Shown here: positions 26,090 to 35,141 of the stretch, in pieces
Layout of the letters: the number at the start of each line of letters is the position of its first letter
How positions within the stretch are numbered: position 1 is the first letter of the stretch
Assembly: GCF_001017175.1 (NCBI RefSeq)
Contig: NZ_LCYG01000014.1
Span: 1 to 64,000 of the forward strand
Reading direction: 5' to 3'
Length of the DNA: 64,000 nt
Source of the DNA: Microvirga vignae
Lineage (GTDB): Bacteria > Pseudomonadota > Alphaproteobacteria > Rhizobiales > Beijerinckiaceae
Program-made: the position numbers and the translations under genes
The notes under the pieces: generated by a model
What the model saw: the letters and a program-made list of their open reading frames with translations, nothing else
Database searches by the model: none
Told to the model about the DNA's origin: nothing

Positions 26090-27735
26090 GCGGCCTCCTG
26101 GCTGAGCCATTGCTTGAGGATTGCGGCGGCCTGCTCTTCACTGAATTCGACGATCTGCTCGAGCTTGCGCTGCGGCGTCCGCTGGGGTCCGAGGAGGTTC
26201 GGCAGAGGATCCTCCTGCAGCGCCGGCTGCAGGGCCGGTTCGGCCCGTTCGACCTCTTGGTTGAATGTTTCGCTGGCCTCCGCCGCGGCCAATGCGGCCA
26301 CCTGCTCCCGTTGAATTTCGAGGTCAGCCTGGTGGCGGGCCACGAGCATGCGGACTGCAGGCCGCAAGCCGAACCAGATCAGCATCGCACAGAGTGCAAG
26401 AACGGTGAGCGCATTCACAACCGTGCCGAACTGGCGCATCAAGATTTCAGCGACCGAAGGCCCAGGAACCGGCTGGAGCACGCCGCCGTCGTCGACGAAG
26501 CTCACGGCAGCAACCTTGATCTGGTCACCGCGGGACTTGTTGAATCCCGCCGCGGACGAGACGAGTTGCTCAATCTCGGCAACCTTCGCGTCGATATCTG
26601 CCGGCTTTGCACCCTCGCCAAGGAGAGAAGTGATCCGAGACCTGTTGACGAGAACAGCGACGGAAAGATTTCTGATCGAATAGCCGTCGCTGATGGTCTG
26701 AATCGTCTTGGAGGAAATCTCGTAATTCGTGAGTTCCTCACGGCGCTGGTTATCTTCGCTTGAACTATCGTTCGAATCCCCGCGCACGTTTTCATCCGGG
26801 AGATTCTGCTGGACCGTCGTTGGTTTCTGGCCGCTTCTGTTCTGCGAAACTTCGGTTTCCTTCACGGTCCGCGTCGAGCGCTCGACCTTGGACTCCGGAT
26901 TGAAGATAGTCTCGTTCGTGCTCACCTTGTCGGTATTGAGGCGAGCGGCGACACTGATTTCAAAGTTTCCGATACCAAGATAGGGAGAAAGGGTTCTTCT
27001 GATGCTATCTTGGATTTCAAGGCCAACAGTCTTTTCAAGGTTGGCCATCTTGCCGGTCGACGCACTGGCGGCGTCGTCTCCGGACGCCAGGAGCGTTCCC
27101 TCGGTGTTCATGACCGTGACTTTATCGACGGCCATTCCAGGGATAGCAGCCGCAACGAGGTGGCGAATGGCCTGAGCCGAAGACGCGTCGTCGGACGGGG
27201 ACGTACGGATGACGACCGAGGCCGAGGGCGGCTGCTGCTCACGGCGGAAAGAGCCCCGATCAGGCAGAACGATGTGAACGCGTGCAGCCTTGATGCCCTT
27301 CATTCCCTGGATCGTGCGGGCAAGCTCACCCTCGAGCGCGCGCACTTTCGTGACCTCCTGCATGAAGGAGGTCAGGCCGAGGGAGCCAAGATCGTTGAAC
27401 AGCTCATAGCCGGACTTCGAGCTATGAGGGAGCCCCTTCTCGGCCAGAAGCATTCGCGCCTGGGCCGTATTCCCGTAGCTGACAAGCAGCGCGGTTCCAT
27501 CGGAACTGACGTCGAATGGAATTCCCGCATCCTTGAGGACAGCGCCCATGCGGCCCACGTCCTCGCGGTCCAGTCCGGTGTAAAGAGTCTCCTGCGCGGG
27601 CCGGCTCAGATAATAGGCGCCGAAACCTACCATCAGGAACACGGCAAGACCGATTACGGCCAAGGCCCCCAACCGGCGGGCCCCGAGCTGCATCAGGCTA
27701 GTCCACAATCTTTCGGCATGCTGACGACCGGGCAT
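26086..27735 (-). CDS. fliF: flagellar MS-ring protein FliF
   Basis: This 549-aa protein has an N-terminal membrane segment (about 22-44) and the secretin-like ring domains with LARTIQGMKGIKAARVHIVL and SVVIRTSPSDD. A second membrane segment (about residues 440-465) precedes the C-terminal FliG-binding tail (LLGPQRTPQRKLEQIVEF). The MS-ring is the base on which the whole motor assembles. It heads the operon fliF-fliH-motB-motC-fliK-LT. Confidence 0.96.
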   Translation of the reverse strand: MPGRQHAERLWTSLMQLGARRLGALAVIGLAVFLMVGFGAYYLSRPAQETLYTGLDREDVGRMGAVLKDAGIPFDVSSDGTALLVSYGNTAQARMLLAEKGLPHSSKSGYELFNDLGSLGLTSFMQEVTKVRALEGELARTIQGMKGIKAARVHIVLPDRGSFRREQQPPSASVVIRTSPSDDASSAQAIRHLVAAAIPGMAVDKVTVMNTEGTLLASGDDAASASTGKMANLEKTVGLEIQDSIRRTLSPYLGIGNFEISVAARLNTDKVSTNETIFNPESKVERSTRTVKETEVSQNRSGQKPTTVQQNLPDENVRGDSNDSSSEDNQRREELTNYEISSKTIQTISDGYSIRNLSVAVLVNRSRITSLLGEGAKPADIDAKVAEIEQLVSSAAGFNKSRGDQIKVAAVSFVDDGGVLQPVPGPSVAEILMRQFGTVVNALTVLALCAMLIWFGLRPAVRMLVARHQADLEIQREQVAALAAAEASETFNQEVERAEPALQPALQEDPLPNLLGPQRTPQRKLEQIVEFSEEQAAAILKQWLSQEAA

Positions 27736-27787
27736 AAAGGATCTCGGCGAAAGTGAATCGTGTCGAGATACCTTTCTGCTCGGTCAA

Positions 27788-27801
27788 CCTTGTGTGAAGG
27801 T
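27788..27801 (-). promoter_or_regulatory. shared motility element upstream of fliF
   Basis: Read toward fliF the sequence is ACCTTCACACAAGG, and it ends 52 bp before the fliF start. It is the centre of a perfect inverted repeat, CAACCTT-GTGTG-AAGGTTG (27785-27803 on the plus strand). The fliP stop lies 50 bp upstream, so the same stem could also affect the end of the upstream transcript, but there is no T-tract. Confidence 0.55.
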
Positions 27802-27854
27802 TGCTCCTGGACGGGCAGGTGCAATGTCGAGGAACCGCTTTTCCGAGAGGGGCG

Positions 27855-28598
27855 TCAGAAGTATGACCTGACAAGGCCGCTGACGAGGATGTTCCAACCA
27901 TCTATCAGGACGAAGAAAAGGATCTTGAACGGGAGGGCAAGGACTGTCGGCGGCATCATCATCATGCCCATCGACATCACCAATGTCGCCACGATCATGT
28001 CGATGACCAGGAAAGGAAGGGCGATGAGAAACCCGATCTCGAATCCTCTCCTCAGCTCGGAGATCATGAACGCGGGAATAAGAACGCGCAGGTCGATCTT
28101 CTCTCCTTCATTGACCTTCGGATAGCTCGCGGACGCCAGGTCCACGAATGTTTGCAGGTCCTTGGGTCGAACATGGGCCAGCATGAATTCACGGAACGGA
28201 TCCGTCGTTCTGGTGAATGCCTCTGCCTCGGTGATCCTATTTTCCGTCAGAGGGCGTACGCCATCGTTCCAAGCCCGGTCGAAAGTCGGTCCCATCACGA
28301 AGAATGTCATGAAGAGAGAGAGGCTGATCAGGAAGATGTTGGCCGGAGTGCTCTGAAGCCCTAATCCCGAACGCAAGAAGGAGAATGCGACCACAAACCG
28401 GGTAAAGCTCGTCACCATGATCAGGAGCCCAGGCGCAAGGGAAAGCACCGTCAGCAGGACGACGAGCTGAATGATCCTTCCACTTGCAGCCCCATCTCCA
28501 GCCGGCAGCAGCGCATCAAGGCCAGGAACCTGAGCATATGCGCCGGTGCCTGTCAGCAACAGGAAGAAAAGGCTCTTGGCGAGAAGGCGAACAGGCAT
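27855..28598 (-). CDS. fliP: flagellar export gate protein FliP
   Basis: This 247-aa protein has a signal-like N-terminus (LLAKSLFFLLLTGTGAYA) and four membrane segments. The FliP signatures are present: SFTRFVVAFSFLRSGLG and GFEIGFLIALPFLVIDMIVA. FliP forms the core of the export pore with FliR. I chose the ATG at 28598, with GGAAGA about 8 nt upstream; the open frame extends 96 bp further. It ends the flgB operon. Confidence 0.95.
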   Translation of the reverse strand: MPVRLLAKSLFFLLLTGTGAYAQVPGLDALLPAGDGAASGRIIQLVVLLTVLSLAPGLLIMVTSFTRFVVAFSFLRSGLGLQSTPANIFLISLSLFMTFFVMGPTFDRAWNDGVRPLTENRITEAEAFTRTTDPFREFMLAHVRPKDLQTFVDLASASYPKVNEGEKIDLRVLIPAFMISELRRGFEIGFLIALPFLVIDMIVATLVMSMGMMMMPPTVLALPFKILFFVLIDGWNILVSGLVRSYF

Positions 28599-28671
28599 GA
28601 AATATTCTTCCGTAGTAAAGATGCGCTCAAATGATGCATTATGAAATGGTTGGCTCTCTCGGCTCTTTGCC

Positions 28672-29181
28672 TTACTGAATGACAAGGGTTTCAAGAACGA
28701 GTTCCTGAATCATCCCTTTGGACCGGATCTTGGCGCGCTCATTCAGGTCTTCTCTCACATGGAGCAGGCCACTCGGTCCCTGGACTTGAGAGAGCGACAC
28801 GGTGCGAAGATAAGCCAGTACATCCTGCCTGGTCTCGGCAACCAAAACGTCCGAGTTCAAATCGTTGCCTGACTTGTAGACAATAGATGCCTCAAGCCGG
28901 ATCCAGTCGCTCTCGGAGTTGGCGAGATTGGTCACCACCGGCGCCATTTTCTTGATCGCTATATCGCCCGTGTACGGGCTTGTATTCGGAACCTTTTGAG
29001 GAATGTCTTTATACTTCTCCTCAACCCTCTTTTCGATGCTCGATACAATGGTGAGACCAAAGCCTCCACCCACTACAGCAGAGAGCAGTGTCAGAAGTCC
29101 AAGCGTCAGGATCAGGCTTTTGGCTCCCTCTTTCCCAGAAGCCTGCCCTGGAGCTGCCGGCAATGCTAGATTCGTCGCCAT
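28672..29181 (-). CDS. fliL: basal-body-associated protein FliL
   Basis: This 169-aa protein has one membrane segment (SLILTLGLLTLLSAVVGGGF) and a periplasmic FliL domain ending in VREDLNERAKIRSKGMIQEL. FliL rings surround the stator and stabilise it. It lies between flgH and fliP. A related-looking protein is encoded at 2759-3208. Confidence 0.92.
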   Translation of the reverse strand: MATNLALPAAPGQASGKEGAKSLILTLGLLTLLSAVVGGGFGLTIVSSIEKRVEEKYKDIPQKVPNTSPYTGDIAIKKMAPVVTNLANSESDWIRLEASIVYKSGNDLNSDVLVAETRQDVLAYLRTVSLSQVQGPSGLLHVREDLNERAKIRSKGMIQELVLETLVIQ

Positions 29182-29201
29182 GGACCTCCCTCTCGACCTG
29201 C

Positions 29202-29900
29202 TTAGAACGGCGTCACTGCGTCAAAGATCTGCTGCCCATAGGCCGGCTGCTGAACCTCCATCAGACGCCCGCGGCCACCATAGGAAACGCGCGCTTCGGC
29301 AATCTTGTCATAGCTGATGGTGTTCCGAGGAGAAATGTCACGAGGGCGGACGATGCCGGCGATATTGAGAATACGCAGCTCGTAATTCACCCGGACTTCC
29401 TGCGACCCACTGATGATGACGTTTCCGTTAGGCAGAACCTCGGTCACAACCGCTGCCACAGAGAGGCGCAACTTCTCGGACCGGTCGATCTTTCCCTGAC
29501 CGGTCGACGAGGACGACGAGTCAACCCCTATGTCCGCGCTGCCATCAGCCTGCCAGCCCTCGAAGTTGAAGCCGTAGCCGAGACCAGCGTCAACCGACGA
29601 TGAACGGGATCTGTCGCTCGCATTGTCAAACTGAGCCTTATCGTCGATTTGAATGTTGACCGTCACGATGTCCCCGACCTGCCGGGCCCGAGGACTGGTG
29701 AACAGATCAGCACTCGCGTTGCTCCAAGTAGAATTTGGAGTTGTGCCGGTGGTGTTCTTGAATACGTGAGGAAGGGGTTCACGTTCGACCGCAATGCCAG
29801 TTCCCACCGGCGTCATCATCGGCTCCCGCCCGATTTCCTCAGGCCGGGTCGCACATGCCGCAAGGAGGCAAAGGCTGGCGATTGCAATGATGAACTTCAC
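29202..29900 (-). CDS. flgH: flagellar L-ring lipoprotein FlgH
   Basis: This 232-aa outer-membrane lipoprotein has a signal ending in LLAAC. The conserved FlgH regions are LFTSPRARQVGDIVTVNIQI and GSQEVRVNYELRILNIAGIVRP. It forms the outer-membrane bushing around the rod. It overlaps motE by 4 bp. Confidence 0.95.
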   Translation of the reverse strand: MKFIIAIASLCLLAACATRPEEIGREPMMTPVGTGIAVEREPLPHVFKNTTGTTPNSTWSNASADLFTSPRARQVGDIVTVNIQIDDKAQFDNASDRSRSSSVDAGLGYGFNFEGWQADGSADIGVDSSSSSTGQGKIDRSEKLRLSVAAVVTEVLPNGNVIISGSQEVRVNYELRILNIAGIVRPRDISPRNTISYDKIAEARVSYGGRGRLMEVQQPAYGQQIFDAVTPF

Positions 29901-30421
29901 TCTTTCCTCCCGTTGCTCGCAACCCGCTTGGGAGCATCCGTGATGATGTTGGCCAGTTGAGCTGCCCTTGCGGGCTCCATTTCGTTCAGCACGGCGCTGG
30001 CGGACCGGGGATTGAGCTTGGCAATGACTGCCGCGGCAATCTCGTCATCCATATTGGTCAGCTGAAGAGCCGCAGCATCGGGACGCATCCGCGAGTAAAT
30101 CGCTACAATCGTCTCGTCGGCTTTCTGGAGAACCTCGTTACGGCGGCGCAGCCATTCCTCATATTCGACGCGCTTCGCCTCAAGAATCTTAAGCCGCCCC
30201 TCAAGCTCTTTTTCCATCTTGGCGAGCGCTTCTTTTTGCAACGCAAAGCGTGCGTCGGCGGCGGCATCCGCGATATTGACGCAATATGCGTTGCTCTTTG
30301 CCTCGCCTTCCTTCTCTTGAGCCATGACAGGTCCGGACATGACAGATCCGGACATGGCAAGGACGACAACCGCCCCCAACATACCTGCTCGCACTGCAAA
30401 GATTTTTTCAAACTGCGTCAT
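29897..30421 (-). CDS. motE: MotE, periplasmic chaperone for MotC (MgtE-N-like)
   Basis: This 174-aa exported protein has a signal peptide and a coiled-coil stretch (ALQKEALAKMEKELEGRLKI). The C-terminal MgtE-N-like repeat region reads IYSRMRPDAAALQLTNMDDE and KLNPRSASAVLNEM. In Sinorhizobium, MotE is a chaperone for MotC, which is also encoded here. It overlaps flgI and flgH by 4 bp each. Confidence 0.88.
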   Translation of the reverse strand: MTQFEKIFAVRAGMLGAVVVLAMSGSVMSGPVMAQEKEGEAKSNAYCVNIADAAADARFALQKEALAKMEKELEGRLKILEAKRVEYEEWLRRRNEVLQKADETIVAIYSRMRPDAAALQLTNMDDEIAAAVIAKLNPRSASAVLNEMEPARAAQLANIITDAPKRVASNGRKE

Positions 30422-31518
30422 TGGATAACCAGCTCAGCCTGAAGAGCCCCGGCCGTCTTGACTGCCTGAAGAATTGCGATCACATCCGACGGTTTCAGGC
30501 CCATTTGATTAAGCCCCCTGACCAGCGTCTGGAGATCCGAGCCTCTCACGATTGCAAGAGGAACCCGCTCTTCCTCCGCTGTCACCTGGGTGCGCGGAAC
30601 AACGGCAGTCTGTCCGTATGAGAATGGATCAGGCTGTGACACTTCCGGTGATTCGGTGATGCGGATCGTCAAGGCTCCATGGGTGATTGCAACAGTTGAA
30701 ATCTGCACGTTCTTTCCGATGACGACCGTGCCGGTTCTCTGATCAACGACAATGCGGGCGGGCGTATCAGGCTGGATTTCCAGATCGCCCAGTTCGGCAA
30801 TGAAGCGGGTTGCTGCAATATTCTTCGGCTTCCGAAGAACGACAGTGCGGAAATCCCGCGGAGCGGCGACACGCACTCCATATCGACGCTCTGCATATTG
30901 ATTGATGGCATCGGCCACGAGGGTGGCGGTCTTGTAGTCCGGGTTCTTGAGTTCGAAAGCCAGCGATCCGACTGCCTCGAAACCGCCCCGGACCTCCCTT
31001 TCGACGAGAGCGCCGTTAGCGATCCGGCCAGCGGTCGCCACTCCTGATGTCAATGTCTCCGCCTGCCCCTGGGCAGAAAAGCCTGACACGACGATCGCGC
31101 CTTGAGCCACCGCGTAAACCTGGCCGTCGCCACCCTGCAGCGCCGTCAGCATCAGAGTGCCGCCTTTGAGTGATGTCGCATCACCCATCGAGGTCACCGT
31201 CACGTCGATCCGGGACCCTGCGCCCACGAAGGGGGGCAGATCAGCGGTCACGATGACGGCCGCGACGTTTCTGGTCCGCAGGTTGATATCCCGGACGTTC
31301 ACCCCCATCCGGTCCAGCATCGATTGAAGAGCCTGCTCGGTGAACTGCGAGTTCCGAAGGGTATCGCCGGTGCCCTGCAACCCCATGACCAACCCGTAAC
31401 CGATCAGCTGATTATCTCGCACACCCTGGACGCCGGCTACGTCCTTGATGCGCGTGGCAGCCATAGCATGGGTCGACAGAATGACACCTAAAGCCAGCAG
31501 TAGCGCACGCAAGATCAT
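30418..31518 (-). CDS. flgI: flagellar P-ring protein FlgI
   Basis: This 366-aa exported protein has a signal peptide (LLLALGVILSTHAMA) and the FlgI signatures RIKDVAGVQGVRDNQLIGYG and GLQGTGDTLRNSQFTEQALQ. It forms the periplasmic bushing in the peptidoglycan layer, assembled with help from FlgA. It overlaps flgA and motE by 4 bp each. Confidence 0.96.
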   Translation of the reverse strand: MILRALLLALGVILSTHAMAATRIKDVAGVQGVRDNQLIGYGLVMGLQGTGDTLRNSQFTEQALQSMLDRMGVNVRDINLRTRNVAAVIVTADLPPFVGAGSRIDVTVTSMGDATSLKGGTLMLTALQGGDGQVYAVAQGAIVVSGFSAQGQAETLTSGVATAGRIANGALVEREVRGGFEAVGSLAFELKNPDYKTATLVADAINQYAERRYGVRVAAPRDFRTVVLRKPKNIAATRFIAELGDLEIQPDTPARIVVDQRTGTVVIGKNVQISTVAITHGALTIRITESPEVSQPDPFSYGQTAVVPRTQVTAEEERVPLAIVRGSDLQTLVRGLNQMGLKPSDVIAILQAVKTAGALQAELVIQ

Positions 31519-31976
31519 TGAATGCCGATCCTGATCTTACCGTCAGCCTGAACACGGCCCGTAATGATTCTGCCGCTGTCGACATTCTTGACCTGAACCG
31601 TTTCGCCCAGCGCACCGGATTGCAGCGGAATGCCGACACCGACTATTGACAGCGCCCCCTCTTCGAAGAGGATCGCTGTCTGAACTCCACGTGTCACGAG
31701 CTTTGGATCGTCGACGGCATTCAGGGGAATAGGCTCTCCCGGAAGCAGCGTCCGGCGTGCCGTCTTGCCGGCCAGGACGCGGGGCGACTCCACGACTGCC
31801 GTGCGGAAGCGATAATTCTCAGGGAATTTCCTGTCCTTGAGCATCGACTCGTTGATCGTGTCGCCGGGGTAGATCGTGACTGTCGGGACGGGGAGAACAC
31901 GCTCTTCACCCGCAGCCGTGTGGCACGTGGCGGCAATCATGGCAGCAGCCATTGCGAAGCGAAGCAATACATTCAT
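31515..31976 (-). CDS. flgA: P-ring assembly chaperone FlgA
   Basis: This 153-aa exported protein has a signal peptide (FAMAAAMIAATCHTAAG) and a SAF-like domain (VTIYPGDTINESMLKDRKFP). It ends in the FlgA segment GETVQVKNVDSGRIITGRV. It helps assemble the P-ring in the periplasm. It lies between flgG and flgI, a conserved alphaproteobacterial order. Confidence 0.93.
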   Translation of the reverse strand: MNVLLRFAMAAAMIAATCHTAAGEERVLPVPTVTIYPGDTINESMLKDRKFPENYRFRTAVVESPRVLAGKTARRTLLPGEPIPLNAVDDPKLVTRGVQTAILFEEGALSIVGVGIPLQSGALGETVQVKNVDSGRIITGRVQADGKIRIGIQ

Positions 31977-32000
31977 GAAAAGACCCCGACTCTCAATGAC

Positions 32001-32795
32001 TCAGCGGATGCCCTTGGAAACGGTGCCGGCCATGTCGTCGGCCGCCTGGATCACCTTGGAGTTCATCTCAAATGCGCGCTGCGCAGTGATGAGATTGGTG
32101 ATCTCCTTGATGGCATCCACGTTCGAGGCTTCAAGATAACCTTGGTGAATTTTTCCGAATCCAGGATCCGAAGGCATTCCAGGATTCGGAGCGCCGGAAG
32201 CGGAGGTTTCTCGGAACAGATTGTTCCCGATCGGCTCCAGGCCTGCATCATTTGCGAAGTTCGCGAGTGTTATCTGGCCGAGGGCGCGCGGCGTTTCCTC
32301 ACCGGCGATCTTAGCGAAGACCTCACCTGACTCATTGACGCTGATCTCAATGGCCTCGGCTGGAATATTGATCGGCCCGCCAGGATTGACCGTATAGCCG
32401 TCGAGAGTGACGAGCTGGCCCGTAGAATCCTTGTTGAAGGCGCCAGCGCGCGTATACAGGACTTCGCCATTCGGCCCCCCCACCTGGAACCAGCCGCGTC
32501 CGTTCAGCGCCAGATCGTACTGGTTCGCCGTGGCGGCCAAGGACCCCTGACGGTGCAGATTGCGGATTGCCGCCGTGCGCACGCCAAGTCCCAGCATGGC
32601 TCCTTCCGGAACCGGGCTCGCACCCGCCTGATTGGGCACAGCTTGAGCACGCTCGGCTTGATAGAGAAGATCCGAGAACTCGGCCCGAGCGCCCTTGAAC
32701 GCCGTGGTATTCACGTTCGAGATGTTGTTGGCGATGACCTCGACATTCAGCTGCTGAGCATTCATACCGGTTGCAGCAATCGCAAGCGCTCTCAT
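32001..32795 (-). CDS. flgG: distal rod protein FlgG
   Basis: This 264-aa protein has the rod N-terminus [20 protein letters not shown] followed by [18 protein letters not shown]. It ends with [20 protein letters not shown] and [20 protein letters not shown] lies 6 nt before the ATG at 32795; the frame is open 165 bp further, through fliE. The rod passes through the P- and L-rings. Confidence 0.96.
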   Translation of the reverse strand: MRALAIAATGMNAQQLNVEVIANNISNVNTTAFKGARAEFSDLLYQAERAQAVPNQAGASPVPEGAMLGLGVRTAAIRNLHRQGSLAATANQYDLALNGRGWFQVGGPNGEVLYTRAGAFNKDSTGQLVTLDGYTVNPGGPINIPAEAIEISVNESGEVFAKIAGEETPRALGQITLANFANDAGLEPIGNNLFRETSASGAPNPGMPSDPGFGKIHQGYLEASNVDAIKEITNLITAQRAFEMNSKVIQAADDMAGTVSKGIR

Positions 32796-32805
32796 TTTGC
32801 TCTCC

Positions 32806-33138
32806 TTAGATCGCCATACGAGCGATTTCTTGATAGGCTGCGACCACCTTGTCGCGGATCGCGATTGCCGTCTGAAGTGTTTGCTCGGCAGCCATAACGG
32901 CCTCGGCAACCTGCTGAACCGACGCCTTTCCTTGGATGCCGGCGATTGAGGAGGCCTCACCCGTCTTCAGCGTATCGATGGCGGACGAGGCGACTTGAGC
33001 CATCGTGTCGACGAAGCTCACCTGAGGAAGCCCGGCGACCGTTGTTCCAGCAATGGATTTGACTGCTGCCGTCGGAGCGGAAGAAACAGCAACCGGCCGT
33101 TCAATCATTGAAGAGATCGAAGATGCTGCACTGATCAT
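32806..33138 (-). CDS. fliE: hook-basal body complex protein FliE
   Basis: This 110-aa protein has the FliE C-terminal pattern [20 protein letters not shown] then [15 protein letters not shown]. FliE links the MS-ring and export gate to the rod. It lies 10 bp before flgG and just after flgC. Confidence 0.93.
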   Translation of the reverse strand: MISAASSISSMIERPVAVSSAPTAAVKSIAGTTVAGLPQVSFVDTMAQVASSAIDTLKTGEASSIAGIQGKASVQQVAEAVMAAEQTLQTAIAIRDKVVAAYQEIARMAI

Positions 33139-33139
33139 A

Positions 33140-33556
33140 TCAGCCTCTCATAAGGTCGATTGTTGCGGAAATCAGGGCGCGCGCCTGCTTCATCATTTGC
33201 AGGTTTGCCTGGTATGAGCGGTTGGCCTCACGCATGTCGGCCATCTCGATCAGCATGTTCACGTTCGGCTTCTTGACCATACCGTTCTCGTCCGCAGCAG
33301 GATTGCCAGGATCGTACTCGACAGGAAAAGGCGCGTCGTCCGTCCCGATCTCCTTCACCGCTACGGAAGAGGCGCCGAGGGCCCGGTCGAGCTCCGATCT
33401 GAAGGCAATCGTTTTGCGCGTATAGGGATCTGAGCCCGGCGTGCGTCCTGTCGATTGCGCATTTGCGACGTTCTCAGAAATGACTCTCAAGCGCGCGGAT
33501 TGTGCCTCCAGCCCTGAGCTCGAAAGTCTCGTTGATGCAATGAGGGGATCAATCAT
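33140..33556 (-). CDS. flgC: proximal rod protein FlgC
   Basis: This 138-aa protein has the rod signature [20 protein letters not shown] near the N-terminus and the end [20 protein letters not shown]. Length is typical. It overlaps the flgB stop by a base and precedes fliE by 1 bp. Confidence 0.95.
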   Translation of the reverse strand: MIDPLIASTRLSSSGLEAQSARLRVISENVANAQSTGRTPGSDPYTRKTIAFRSELDRALGASSVAVKEIGTDDAPFPVEYDPGNPAADENGMVKKPNVNMLIEMADMREANRSYQANLQMMKQARALISATIDLMRG

Positions 33557-33942
33557 CAGGCAGTCCTCACGCTCGACATCAGCATTCGGTGGAATGCCTT
33601 GACGATGCTGGTGTTCAATGAATGCTGCCGGTCGATTTCACCGGCCTTGATGAGTTCCTGCTCCAGGCTGACGGAGTTCTTGGAGTAGACAGTGTCCCAA
33701 GTTTCAGCCTTCTTCACCTTCGTTCCCTCGGGCCGTGCCGCATCCAGGCCGATGTGGCCGCCATTCGTGGCGACCATTGCCAGCTTGGTCTTGTCCAGAA
33801 CATCGGCAAAGGGCTCGATGTCCCTCGCACGGTATCCTGGTGTATTGGCATTCGCGATGTTCCCCGAGATCGTGGACTGACGTGCTGCAAGCCATTGAGC
33901 CTGCCGCGATGCCAAATCGAAGAGATAGACGGGTGACGTCAC
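33556..33942 (-). CDS. flgB: proximal rod protein FlgB
   Basis: This 128-aa protein has the conserved [20 protein letters not shown] and [20 protein letters not shown] place the start at GTG 33942 ([10 protein letters not shown]...), with TTGGAG 6 nt upstream and where family members begin. An ATG at 33975 in the same frame would add 11 residues. It is the first gene of the long flgB...fliP operon. Confidence 0.92.
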   Translation of the reverse strand: MTSPVYLFDLASRQAQWLAARQSTISGNIANANTPGYRARDIEPFADVLDKTKLAMVATNGGHIGLDAARPEGTKVKKAETWDTVYSKNSVSLEQELIKAGEIDRQHSLNTSIVKAFHRMLMSSVRTA

Positions 33943-33980
33943 GGTGATCTCCAAGCACTCATGGTAAAGATGCATTTACC

Positions 33981-34001
33981 CATGCAACCTTGCATGAGGC
34001 T
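33981..34001 (-). promoter_or_regulatory. shared motility element and dyad upstream of flgB
   Basis: Read toward flgB the element is AGCCTCATGCAAGG (34001-33988), identical to the flgF copy, and ends 45 bp before the GTG. A perfect inverted repeat, CATGCAA-CC-TTGCATG (33981-33996), overlaps it. The octamer CAACCTTG on the plus strand is shared with the fliF copy. Confidence 0.55.
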
Positions 34002-34417
34002 GACTTGGCCAGTTCGGCACGTTGCAGGTGGAGATAAGCCAGCCCTGAATTTCTCGGTGCTCGCTGAACGGAGCACAATCGTTGAGAGAAATCGCGAACT
34101 AAGCGTTTAACGTTATATTGTTGATTTGCACTGCCCTCTATCAGGACGTTCTAGCGATGCAATGCCGCATTTCCGCCAATTGATTTTTGCCTCAATGCAA
34201 GCATGAAGGGATCTAGCGCTCAGCAAAGACGCTTAAGCCCGGGGGCCGTGCATGATGCACATCGATGCTTGTTGTGAGATCTTGAAGAAGCAGTTCAAGC
34301 TGTCTACGACCTCGACCTGAAGCGGCATGGGTGCAGGCTCCTCGGTCATCGGGCAGCCTGACCAGAGGCACTCTCTATCTTTCATCTTCGGATTTGCTGA
34401 TCAGGAGAATATGCCCA
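34002..34417. other. intergenic region between flgB and the fixJ-like gene
   Basis: I see no gene here. The left end carries the upstream side of the flgB promoter region. An AT-richer patch with TTTAACGTTATATTG lies around 34107-34121. A possible ribosome site for the downstream regulator (AGGAG at 34403-34407) is at the right end. No terminator-like stem with a T-tract is evident. Confidence 0.5.
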
Positions 34418-35038
34418 ATGTCGAGCGGGGCAATCGTTTATGTGGTCGATGATGATCTTGGTGTGCGCAAAGCGCTATCCTTTCTATTGGTCTCTGCCGG
34501 CTTGAATGTCCGCTTGTACGAGTCTGCGACCGCCTTCCTGCGAGAGGTGGCGGATCCGGGTCGGTGCTGCATTGTAACAGATGTCAGAATGCCGGGGATC
34601 GACGGGCTGGAATTTATCAGGCGCCTCAATGAGCGAGGGCTTAATGTGCCTGTCATCGTCATGACAGGTCACGCTGACATCCCTCTTGCAGTCGAAGCCA
34701 TGAAGGCAGGCGCCATCGACTTTTTGGAAAAACCGTTCCGTGAGGACCGTTTTCTTGAGGTCGTCCGTTTTGCACTCGTCTGTGATGAGAAAAGCGTTCG
34801 GCGGAGCCAGGAACTCCTCAGAACCCAAGCTCGTCTCCAGTCCCTGACGCAGCGCGAACGCCAAGTCCTTGACTGTCTGGTCGCAGGCAAGGCCAATAAA
34901 GTGATTGCCCATGAACTCAACATCAGCATCCGAACGGTTGAGATCCATCGATCCAATGTCATGGCTAAGATGGAGGCTCGAAGCCTTTCCGAGTTGATTC
35001 GGATGGCCCTGTTCATCGAAGCCACAGTGGGTAACTGA
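34418..35038 (+). CDS. FixJ/NarL-type response regulator with LuxR-family HTH
   Basis: This 206-aa protein has a receiver domain with Asp11-13, phospho-acceptor Asp55 (IVTDVRMPGIDG) and the conserved Lys in FLEKPF. The C-terminal LuxR helix-turn-helix is LTQRERQVLDCLVAGKANKV and SIRTVEIHRSNVMAKM. Length and spacing match FixJ. AGGAG lies 10 nt before the ATG. No kinase is adjacent; a FixL-like kinase lies 15 kb away at 49465-51987. Whether they form a pair is unknown. Confidence 0.85.
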   Translation: MSSGAIVYVVDDDLGVRKALSFLLVSAGLNVRLYESATAFLREVADPGRCCIVTDVRMPGIDGLEFIRRLNERGLNVPVIVMTGHADIPLAVEAMKAGAIDFLEKPFREDRFLEVVRFALVCDEKSVRRSQELLRTQARLQSLTQRERQVLDCLVAGKANKVIAHELNISIRTVEIHRSNVMAKMEARSLSELIRMALFIEATVGN

Positions 35039-35141
35039 CTGAGCACGGGAAGAACAGAGCCCGAACCTTGTAGATGATTCCGGCTCGCGGGCTGCATCAG
35101 CGTGAAAAGTTTTCCCTCAACCAGAAGAGCTGTGCCGCCTA

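Noticed and set aside
34010-34033. GGCACG and TTGCA near 34013-34024, suggestive of a sigma-54 promoter
   Set aside because: The GG and GC dinucleotides do not have the required 10-bp spacing, so the resemblance is partial only.
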